Notes under the pieces: generated by a model
What the model was told of the DNA's origin: nothing
Seen by the model: only the letters and a program-made list of their open reading frames with translations
The model's database searches: none
NCBI GenBank assembly: GCA_003118195.1
Contig: BEXV01001113.1
Span: 96,175-106,656, forward strand
DNA length: 10,482 nucleotides
Reading direction: 5' to 3'
Origin: Hemicentrotus pulcherrimus
Taxonomy: Eukaryota; Echinodermata; Echinoidea; Camarodonta; Strongylocentrotidae
Program-made: the position numbers and the translations under genes
Part shown: one piece after another, positions 1 through 6,791 of the stretch
How the letters are laid out: the number at the start of each line of letters is the position of its first letter
Position numbering within the stretch: the first letter of the stretch is position 1

Positions 1-333
1 ATTTCTCAGCAAATTATTCGTGTTTTTCAAGAGAAAATCTTTCCATCCATATGTAATTTGTTCTAATTATCAGTTTTTAGTAAATTTTCTTTGTGTAGCT
101 CCTTTAAAATCGTTACGAACTCCTTGAACTTCTGGGGATCTCACGATTTGATGATAGGTACCAGCTTATAATTTGGGAAACACGTTACAGTCTACATTGT
201 AGTTCTATCATGCCCGTTGCATAAATCATATGGTCTTTTAAAACAAAGAATAACATTTTTTAGAATCAGAATAAAGTAGAATGCAAACTTTTCATAAATT
301 AATGCTAAATATATTACTCATTGCGGATGTAGT

Positions 334-553
334 ATCGAAAATAATATCGCTAGTGATATTCGTTTGTCTCGCAATATGGTCAATAAGGAATCTCCGCCGG
401 TCCATCAGTAAAGTATAAAAGAACCTTGCTTACATTTGTTTTTATCACCAGACGAAGTGTTGCAGATAGCGCAAGAAATGTCATGTTTCTTTTAGATTCC
501 TTATTGACCACATTGCGAGACAAACGAATATCACTAGCGATATTATTTTCGAT
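334..553. repeat. Inner perfect hairpin, 60-bp arms with 100-nt loop
   Basis: Bases 334-393 and 494-553 are reverse complements at 59 of 60 positions. The only mismatch is in the CAATATGGTC/GACCACATTG block. The loop is 394-493. Similarity stops abruptly at both arm ends. The near-identity of these arms, compared with the diverged outer arms, suggests a younger foldback insertion or a gene-converted palindrome. It is nested off-centre inside the 111-1557 structure. Confidence 0.85.
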
Positions 554-1046
554 TGTCATAGATTGTTCACTCTTGAAACGCCGAACATGCCGCGGTGTAT
601 GCAGCTGAAAATCCAATGGCGTCTTATTTTGTTTACAAGCGACGGATTCCTTTTTTGTTATCCTTGCATTATTCATCAAAATAATACCATGCACAGGGTT
701 TAGAGTGAGGCAATAGATTAAACATTTCGCCTGAGGGTATTGAAGTAAGAGAAATAACTGAAGAAAATATGACAAAACAGGCATTGAAATTGTGTGAGAT
801 GTCATGGGACATCGTCTGCTTGTGCACATCATGTTCAACATGTGACGTCATATCTCAACAGCAACCAGAGAGCCTTTTCAGGTGCTATGTCGGGGCTGTA
901 TCTAAGCGTTTTGTAAATGTTAATCCCGATGTTAATACTCATTAATTCGAATGTTTCCAAGCATTGGCTTTGGCCAACCAAATTGTCACCTTCGCAATAA
1001 TGACATTAAAGTGTTTTTTTTTAATCAATGAACCTTTAACAATCAG

Positions 1047-1136
1047 GTAGAGCGGAGCGAGTGCAGCGTAATTTGGCGTGGGGTCAAGGGGCGAAGCCCT
1101 CGGAAGCTGCAGGGGTTTTAGGCATTAAATTACGCT
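1047..1136. repeat. GC-rich repeat-like tract between short inverted repeats
   Basis: A GC-rich patch in AT-rich surroundings contains AGCGGAGCGAG and a small foldback AGGGGCGAAGCCCT at 1087-1100. It is bounded by the exact 10-bp inverted pair AGCGTAATTT (1065-1074) and AAATTACGCT (1127-1136). Tracts of this 'GGGTC-AGGGGCGAAGCCCT' style are familiar as repetitive DNA in marine invertebrates. I cannot name the family. A 12-bp direct repeat, ATAAGCATATTT, follows at 1140-1151 and again at 1277-1288. Confidence 0.4.
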
Positions 1137-1557
1137 CAGATAAGCATATTTAGATACCTCATTTTGTAACACTAGCAGGTCACTCATTCTTCCCTTTTCT
1201 CTTTAACATACTTTCTCAAAAAAGTGAGGGGGCTCGAGCCCAACCGTTCTGCAGGCCCTGACACGAAGGCTTCTAAATAAGCATATTTTTTGCCTAACTG
1301 TAAATTTGGGAGACTTGTCATTTTCTAACAAAGGCATACAGAAGTATAGTTTACCAATAATGAGGGAAAAAAAAATCACAGAATGAAATCATGTCATTTC
1401 AGCAACATGTTCAAAAAGACCAAATGATTTATGCAACGGGCATGATAGAACTCTAATGTAGACGGTGATCATATTATCAAAATTATAAGCTGGTACCTAA
1501 TGACATTTTCTAATTATCAAATCGTGAGATTCTCAGAAGTTCAAGGAGTTAGTAACG

Positions 1558-2059
1558 CAGAAAAGAAATTCAAATTGATCTCAATTGTAGTTATGGAACT
1601 TCCTATTTGAAACACACAAAGACTAATTAAACAGAGATTCAATCGAATCAAGTACGTTTCATAATGTTTCTTCGATTTTTCTACCGAATTACCTGTAATC
1701 GAGAGAAAAAATAACTTTGCATACTTCGCCGAAACTATTTTATGAGAAAAGTTTATGTCATTCTAATCTAATAACAATAGGAATTATGCTGAGTATTGGT
1801 TGGTAACAAGCATACACGTGTTTTCTTAGTAGTCAGGCAAAATAAACCATTAAACCAAATATGGCGATATTATATTATATTCATGTTGATCGATGCACTA
1901 AATCGTCTTGGGTATTGGCAAGATTATGACAAGCGGCTGGAAGGAGGCGGGGTGGGCAAACAACTGCCAATGTCCATATTTCCTGAAACATCCCAGAGAA
2001 CAGGAGAAGAACTTATCAATTGCACTCAGCGCTCCAAATCCTTTGAACTTTCTGCACTA
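1558..2059. other. Non-coding stretch, nothing supported
   Basis: This is AT-rich unique-looking sequence between the inverted-repeat structure and the first MITE. A 98-codon open frame at 1796-2092 has no recognisable domain and runs into the end of the MITE, so it is treated as chance. Confidence 0.5.
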
Positions 2060-2063
2060 TTAA

Positions 2064-2450
2064 AGAGATGGTTGAGTTCTGGGAAGAGGTAAAAAAATAA
2101 TTTGTGAGCGTTATCATTGTTATTATGCAAGGGTGGAAGAACATCAGATTAAACATGTTCCTTGAAAAGCATGGCTCTTCAAATGCCTTCATATTCTAAA
2201 TATGACATAAAATACGTAAAAATCGGGGGGGGGGGTTTTTTCGCCATGTGCTCGTGTAGTCCCATGTACATCATTCTGTGTACAGTACTTGTAACTTTGC
2301 CAAGATTTGGCCAAATTTCTTATCATTTTGATGATTCCAGAACCTTGCAATACACACGAATACTTTTATACTAGATGATCAACCTTTTCTGATAGATTCC
2401 ACACCGTTTCTTTCACAATGCAATCACATGACCAGAACTCAACTTTATCT
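2064..2450. mobile_element. MITE copy A, TTAA target duplication, Kolobok/piggyBac-type ends
   Basis: The 387-bp element is bounded by TTAA at 2060-2063 and TTAA at 2451-2454. Its ends are AGAGATGGTTGAGTTCTGG on the left and, read on the opposite strand, AGATAAAGTTGAGTTCTGG on the right, agreeing at 16 of 19 positions. It has no coding capacity; the interior includes a run of Gs at about 2224-2234. TTAA duplication is characteristic of piggyBac and Kolobok superfamily transposons. Which one mobilised this copy cannot be told without the full-length relative. Its ends match copy B in intron 1. Confidence 0.7.
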
Positions 2451-2454
2451 TTAA

Positions 2455-3420
2455 ATGTCTAACCACTTTTGTCCAGTTAAAATACCGATATAGACCTATA
2501 CGGGTCAAAATCAGAGGAATATGTACAATAAAGCACATTTTTGGCTGAAAAATATATTTTACACACTACATTACTCATTGACATTGTTATTAGAATGAAG
2601 GTATTTTAATTATCCATCTTTGTGACACCACATACATGGTGATTAGAGGTTTTAGTTCAAAGTTATCTTTAAAACTAGATGTGAACACACCAAACAGGTC
2701 CTTAATACACTATGCACGTATACATGCATATATAGAGTTGATACCCATGTGGGAAAAAATGCTGTTTTTGTGAAAATCAAATCTATAACTTTGGATAGCT
2801 ATTGAAATGAGAATCTCTCTCTCGCACAGAATATTGTTGTTGTAAATAAGAAAATTCCTGGAAAGTAATTATGAAAAAATGAATTCACCGATTTTGATAT
2901 ATGCAAAATAATCTTTGTTTAAATAAAATTCAATTTTTCGAAAAAAAAATCACAAAATTCATGATTTTTACTTAAATTTGCATTCCTAAATTCTTTGAAA
3001 TTGGTATCAAAATGTAGATAATTTAACTCTCTTTCATATGACACCAAACTCATAGTAGTTCAAGATTTCCTTTAAAAAAATTATTAACAAAATACTATTT
3101 TGCGGGCCACTTTTTTGGTGGGGGCGTCCCCCTGGCCACACCAATCACTTAGAACATGCCAGACGGTCAATTTGTTATGTGGAGCTACATCTGTGCAGTG
3201 CACATGAAAATTGGTTTCCTTCCCAGTTAGGTTGACCCCCTGGCTCCTGTACTAAGACACAAGACGCCATATCCAAGACTCAAATCAATGATGAATGCAG
3301 GTGTCAAAAAGGTCACTTTAAGACATAATAATTACTAAATGGCAGGCTTTACTATCTAATTATGTTTAAATTACAATATCCGCTCATGCATAATTTATCA
3401 TCCTCGCTTCTTTTTCCCCG
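2455..3420. other. Intergenic AT-rich stretch, no gene supported
   Basis: No open frame with family resemblance and no RNA gene was found. It contains homopolymer-rich AT sequence around 2860-3080 and a small GC-rich patch at about 3103-3145 with G and C runs that can fold back (GGTGGGGGCGTCCCCC), probably a fragment of an old repeat. Confidence 0.5.
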
Positions 3421-3500
3421 GATAGGTCTATATATTCCTTCAAAAATACACGAACCGCTGTACACACTTAGCGTACGATAACACACTTGATGACCTCGTA

Positions 3501-3514
3501 ACTTTACGTAAAGT
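3501..3514. promoter_or_regulatory. Perfect palindrome ACTTTACGTAAAGT with TTACGTAA core
   Basis: The two 7-bp halves are exact reverse complements. The TTACGTAA core (3504-3511) is the half-site pair bound by PAR-bZIP and NFIL3/C/EBP-type factors, whose consensus is RTTAYGTAAY. The outer bases (T and A) deviate from that consensus. It lies 277 bases upstream of the ATG. Binding is inference; the palindrome itself is seen directly. Confidence 0.35.
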
Positions 3515-3750
3515 CGTTCGACCGCTTTGCTTTCGCTAAATTGTTTTTAACCATACTGCGTCTGCATATAGTTTACATCAATTCATCAATTCTTCGATTC
3601 TGATCACTGGACCACCACAAGGTTGCATAATAATATTATAATAAGCAGTGGTCTCTGCCACGAATCGAAAACGAGAGAGTGGAGCTAACGTACGATCACG
3701 CAGGCAAAGTGTGCTGTACGCTATCTGTGTACATTGACCGGCCGTAGTGC

Positions 3751-3774
3751 ATGTGCAGTGCAGACTCCGTGTAG
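3751..3774 (+). promoter_or_regulatory. Possible 7-codon upstream ORF in the leader
   Basis: An ATG at 3751 opens a frame reading MCSADSV and stops at TAG 3772-3774, 16 bases before the main ATG. It is out of frame with the aminotransferase (offset 40 bases). If transcription starts upstream of 3751, ribosomes would meet this ATG first, so it could lower or condition translation of the main frame. Whether it lies in the mRNA is unknown. Confidence 0.35.
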
Positions 3775-3790
3775 CAATATACCTTTCGTT

Positions 3791-4054
3791 ATGTCAACCT
3801 TTGGGAGAGCCCGAGGTGTCGCGAGCAATTTCATAAGCTACACGCGACAACCAAGCATTTCGAGAATGGCTCTGAATGGGGAAAGATCTCTCCTCATCAC
3901 GAACGGCACCATGAGTTGTCAAGGAAATGGAGTTTCGAAGAGGGGGAAAGTTTTGTCTTTAGAAACGATGAATCCTCATATACGTGTGATGGAGTATGCT
4001 GTCAGAGGCCCGATCGTCCAACGGGCCACGCAGATTCAGAAGGAGTTGGAAAAG
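3791..4054 (+). CDS. GPT2: Alanine aminotransferase (GPT/GPT2-like), coding exon 1
   Basis: This exon encodes residues 1-88 of a class I/II PLP-dependent aminotransferase that interconverts L-alanine plus 2-oxoglutarate and pyruvate plus L-glutamate. Residues 53-88 read KVLSLETMNPHIRVMEYA, then VRGPIVQRATQIQKELEK, which is the hallmark N-terminal arm of animal ALT1/ALT2. Residues 1-52 are not conserved. They are rich in Arg, Ser and Thr with no acidic residue before Glu31, which looks like a mitochondrial presequence. I chose ATG 3791 because it is the first in-frame ATG after an in-frame TAA at 3686-3688 and has a purine at -3. In-frame ATGs at codons 26, 41 and 60 are alternatives; the codon-26 start would give a leader of cytosolic ALT1-like length. 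The exon ends in phase 0 at AAG|gtatgg, and reading on into the intron leaves the family. The GPT versus GPT2 assignment is uncertain: the VQRA motif is ALT1-like, while the presequence favours a mitochondrial form. Confidence 0.93.
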
Positions 4055-4219
4055 GTATGGAGTGATGATGGCCTCTCCATCCCCGGCACATCCGGCGCGG
4101 GAACAATTGGGCCCGGCATTTTTCCCCCACTGGCAGGCGCGCGGGAGTTTGTATTGGACATGGAGGGGTCTAGACTATAGTGGTTGATATTTTATATAGA
4201 CTGTGTAGTGTGTTATTAA

Positions 4220-4697
4220 AGGGATAGTTGAGTTCTGTTGCAGAGGGCGCTACAAATATTCAATAATTTGAAAAAGCCATTGAAAAAACATTGACAAAAC
4301 GAAATAGTCTAGACGGTAGACATGGTATTGGTAGACCTAGCGGCTTTTACGTTTTATTTAGACCCCCTGAGCCAATGCCGATGGGCGATGTTGGCTTTTT
4401 TTTTGTATGGTGTTGTATTGTTGGCTTTTTCGTGTTGGTTATTATTACGCACAACCAGCCAGTCCATGTATTGTTTTTTATCAATTAATTGATTAACGAT
4501 CACTGTATTATTTTGAAAGTGGAGCTGAATTGGTATGATTGTTTTGGCTAATTTCACACATTTTGGGGTCTAAAATTACATTCATAGCAATTTTAGGTCC
4601 TTAAAGGGCACTAGAAATGTCATAGATAATTGAATAAGAGCAATAACCATGCACTTTGAAGGCATTTGCAGTCTGAAAACAGAGCTCCACTATCCCT
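4220..4697. mobile_element. MITE copy B in intron 1, same family as copy A
   Basis: This 478-bp element is flanked by TTAA at 4216-4219 and 4698-4701. The left end is AGGGATAGTTGAGTTCTGTT; the right end on the other strand is AGGGATAGTGGAGCTCTGTT, 18 of 20 identical. The shared end consensus with copy A is roughly AGRGATRGTTGAGTTCTG. There is no transposase. Open frames inside it (4291-4488 on + and 4354-4557 on -) overlap each other and are chance. The higher end identity suggests it is younger than copy A. An AGGGATAGTT end next to TTAA also resembles abundant fish MITEs (from memory, unverified). Confidence 0.75.
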
Positions 4698-4774
4698 TTA
4701 AATTGTAACAAACTGTTCCCTTGACAAATGAACATTGAGTCCACATGAAGACTAGCGAAAGCATCTTTGGACAT

Positions 4775-4797
4775 GTGACACTGACTGACAGTGTCAC
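4775..4797. repeat. Short perfect hairpin, 9-bp arms and 5-nt loop
   Basis: GTGACACTG at 4775-4783 and CAGTGTCAC at 4789-4797 are exact reverse complements around ACTGA. It lies in intron 1 and has no T-run or known RNA signature. It is too short for a microRNA precursor. Confidence 0.6.
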
Positions 4798-4916
4798 TTA
4801 CAATTTACAGTTTTAATTTAATTATGTGTTAGGAATTTAAATGCACATAGTAACAGTGACTATGGCCAGATACTCAAGGTGAGCTTTAGCCATATCGCAT
4901 ATTTCCACCTTGATTA

Positions 4917-5466
4917 AGCCATAGCCTAGAGTATTACCCAAGGTGTGACATCGTACAAATCTGTTTTTAGAATTCTTAAATTTATTCTTAATTTTCAAAA
5001 AGCTAGAGCATCAAAAATAACGTCCAAATGTTAAAAACCAATGGAATATGTGGCTGAGATATGACCGTCTGCATAAATACATGTATATGTCCTATGGGAA
5101 CTCAGTGTTATCATCTAGTGCTCATGGGCCCGTTCCTAGAAACCGTCATAAGTCTAATTTCTTGACTATCCCATTGAAATGCGTGTTAACTCTATAACAC
5201 ACGTTCAGTGGGATAGTCAAGAAGTTAGATTTATGACGGTTTCTAGGAATGGGCCCCTGGTTCTCAATGTTATGAACCAGAGCAACACTGAGTTTCCATA
5301 GAACATCTACATTGCATTTATTCAGATGGTCATTCACGGCCAACATATTCCATTGGTTTTCAATATTCAGACATTATTTTTGATGCTCTTTCAGAAAATG
5401 AAGAAAAAAATTGAGAAATTCTAAAAAGAGATTTTTGATGATGTCACACTTCACCACTCTATAGGC
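4917..5466. repeat. Long inverted repeat (about 270-bp arms) in intron 1, foldback element
   Basis: The left arm of about 4917-5190 is mirrored by about 5193-5466 around a centre near 5191, with almost no loop. Exact blocks include GGGCCC at 5126-5131 and 5251-5256, the flanking TTCCTAGAAACCGTCATAA segment with only slight changes, AACCAATGGAATATGT at the left (5036-5051) matched at the right, and the outer GTGTGACATC block. Arms are diverged (estimated by eye at about 70-85 percent identity) but collinear throughout. A 66-codon minus-strand frame at 5146-5346 lies inside it and is not a gene. No transposase or clear target duplication was seen. The intron transcript would fold into a long imperfect duplex. 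Confidence 0.8.
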
Positions 5467-5562
5467 ATTGGGCAATGATATATGTCAGTAGGTATCATTA
5501 ACATTTTCTAGGTTTTTTAAAATTTTGTATAGAATGTTGCTGAATACATTTCCATGTACATG

Positions 5563-5670
5563 TAATAATAATAATAGCTAGTTCTTATATAGCGCTTTTT
5601 CAAGACCGAAGGCCCTCTCAAAGCGCTTTACAGATATATATATTATTACCCCGGTCATAGGATTCAGGCT
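5563..5670 (+). repeat. Interspersed 'TATAGCGCTTTT' repeat
   Basis: The unit begins with (TAA)n at 5563-5576, then TAGTTCTTATATAGCGCTTT, an inverted AGCGCTTTT/AAAGCGCT pair (5591-5599 and 5620-5627), then ATTATTACCCCGGTCATAGG and ATTCAG. This arrangement is familiar as a high-copy repeat in many marine invertebrate genomes; I cannot assign a Repbase name. It is followed by a direct duplication of CTAATTATGAATTATAT at 5669-5685 and 5691-5707 (22-base period). Confidence 0.6.
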
Positions 5671-6547
5671 AATTATGAATTATATGTAGTCTAATTATGA
5701 ATTATATTTTTGGATGGTTGACATTTGTTGGTGTGTAACACTAACACCTGTGTAAGTGCATATCCAATTCAGAATGTGTACATTGTATTGGTATGGAAAA
5801 ATAATTCTTTAAATCATATAGATCGAAACTGTGATGTAATGGTTGATCAATAATAAACCTGAAAATCTGTCTTTATTTGTTTGGGGATAAGATCCGCTGG
5901 AGGAGAGCGACAAAAGAGCATGAAAAAATCTCAAAGCAGATGGATTTTTTCTGTCTCCAGCAACAATATTGTACCACTACCAATTTTTAAAAATTGTACG
6001 AGTGACACTCCAGGACACGTGGACATGTACATGTACAACAAATACATCTTCGTTTATTCATTTTACTTTGAGCAATATCTTAATATAAGTATATTTTAAA
6101 GTCTCAAACCATCTTGATATTGTTGTCTGGAGCTTTACACAACCAACCACTGGACCGAATAATCTGAAGATGAAACAACAACAAATTAATAAAGAAAAAA
6201 AAAAAGATGCTACTGCTCTGGCATGAGCTTTGGAAAATTGATATTATTAGTTTCATCTTTACCCAAATGACTACGAAGTTTATGAAGAAAGAAAATTGAT
6301 GCAAATTTTGCCACTTTTCTGTGGGTATTGAATTGATAGCATGTGTGCACTCTGCGTTCTCTTCAACAATCATACATGTACATGTGGGTTTCAATTTCAA
6401 AATCAATTTAAAGGCTCCAATTCCTGTTAATTGTATAGGCTTTACAGCTCTGTTTATACATATTTTTTCTTGGAAAATAATTATTTTGTGAATTATTTTT
6501 TGAATCCACTGTTTTGTTCATCCTTTGGTCATCTTAGTTTTGAAATG

Positions 6548-6599
6548 GCTCCAATAATATTCCCTCTGATCACTGTATGCAGTGGATAACATTGGAGCT
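6548..6599. repeat. Imperfect hairpin in intron 1 near exon 2
   Basis: GCTCCAAT near 6548 pairs with ATTGGAGC ending at 6598. An inner CACTG-TATG-CAGTG stem sits at 6571-6584. The stem is interrupted on the left side. It lies about 100 bases before the exon 2 acceptor; any role is speculative. Confidence 0.45.
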
Positions 6600-6701
6600 A
6601 CATGAAGCTTACATGTAGGTCTCCGTCTTCATCATTGCTTACAATCTTTTGGAAAGTCTATACCAACTTGACAATGACATTTTTCTTTTCCATCGTGACA
6701 G

Positions 6702-6791
6702 GGAGTCTCCAAGCCGTTCCCGTCCGTTATCAAGTGCAATATTGGAGATGCTCATGCCATGGGCCAGAAACCAATGACCTTTCTACGACAG
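6702..6791 (+). CDS. GPT2: Alanine aminotransferase (GPT/GPT2-like), coding exon 2
   Basis: This 90-nt exon encodes 30 residues in phase 0, reading [15 protein letters not shown], then [15 protein letters not shown]. It follows ELEK of exon 1 directly, matching the vertebrate arrangement in which the helix before the KPF motif leads into the NIGDA-AMGQ-P-TFLRQ block. That block is one of the most conserved N-terminal segments of alanine aminotransferases. The acceptor is a pyrimidine tract (tttttcttttcc) followed by gtgacag|GGA. The donor is a consensus site, CAG|gtaagt. The exon is far below normal ORF-size cut-offs, and only the frame starting at 6702 gives family residues; the longer open frame across the same bases is a shadow. 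The conserved reading and both good splice sites make the call secure. Confidence 0.94.

Larger units (their letters stand above)
111..1557. repeat. Outer inverted repeat (about 130-145 bp arms), probable non-autonomous DNA element
   Basis: Bases 111-239 return as the reverse complement at about 1413-1557 with modest divergence and small indels. The clearest exact stretch is GCCCGTTGCATAAATCAT at 212-229 against 1424-1441. Other shared blocks are the segments around AGCTGGTACC and CTCACGATTTGAT, and the TCCTTGAACTTC to CGTTAC end. The roughly 1.2-kb interior has no recognisable transposase. An open minus-strand frame at 380-841 resembles no family I know and runs through the inner hairpin, so I do not call it a gene. 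The ends and any target-site duplication were not resolved, and the element could extend beyond the left edge. This entry accounts for most of 1-1560. Confidence 0.7.
3421..3790 (+). promoter_or_regulatory. Probable promoter and 5' leader of the alanine aminotransferase gene
   Basis: This is the 370 bases before the start codon. It contains a TATA-like CTATATATT at 3428-3436, a perfect 14-bp palindrome at 3501-3514 (see separate entry), and an AT-rich run at about 3627-3643 that could also act as a TATA-like element. The stretch 3660-3790 has more CG dinucleotides than the flanking DNA. The transcription start cannot be located from sequence, and an upstream non-coding exon is possible. The promoter call rests on position and composition only. 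Confidence 0.4.
4055..6701 (+). other. Intron 1 of the alanine aminotransferase gene
   Basis: This phase-0 intron of 2,647 bases runs from gtatgg to gtgacag. It is inferred from the protein reading, which leaves the family at 4055 and resumes at 6702. It hosts a MITE (4220-4697), a long inverted repeat (4917-5466) and the TATAGCGC repeat (5563-5670). The remainder, 5710-6700, is AT-rich with small open frames that match nothing I recognise and an ACATGTACATGTACA run at 6023-6037. Confidence 0.9.

Noticed and set aside
334..553. microRNA precursor
   Set aside because: A 60-bp arm length and 100-nt loop are outside the usual animal precursor shape.
380..841. 153-codon minus-strand open frame as a gene
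   Set aside because: It has no recognisable domain, passes through a perfect hairpin arm and lies inside an inverted-repeat element; the composition looks like translated non-coding DNA.
1796..2092. 98-codon + strand open frame
   Set aside because: No family resemblance, and its 3' end is the terminal sequence of MITE copy A.
2224..2234. G-quadruplex at the G run
   Set aside because: It is a single G tract without the three further tracts needed for an intramolecular quadruplex.
3734..3790. In-frame N-terminal extension of the aminotransferase from a TTG at 3734
   Set aside because: TTG is not a usual eukaryotic start; the first in-frame ATG is at 3791, and the extension adds no conserved residues.
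4055..4180. Reading on past exon 1 to a TAG at 4178-4180 as a short single-exon protein
   Set aside because: The family sequence stops exactly at a GT donor and resumes in phase at 6702, so 4055 onward is intron.
6104..6406. 100-codon minus-strand open frame in intron 1
   Set aside because: Low-complexity Phe/Ile-rich reading of A/T runs, with no homology recognised.
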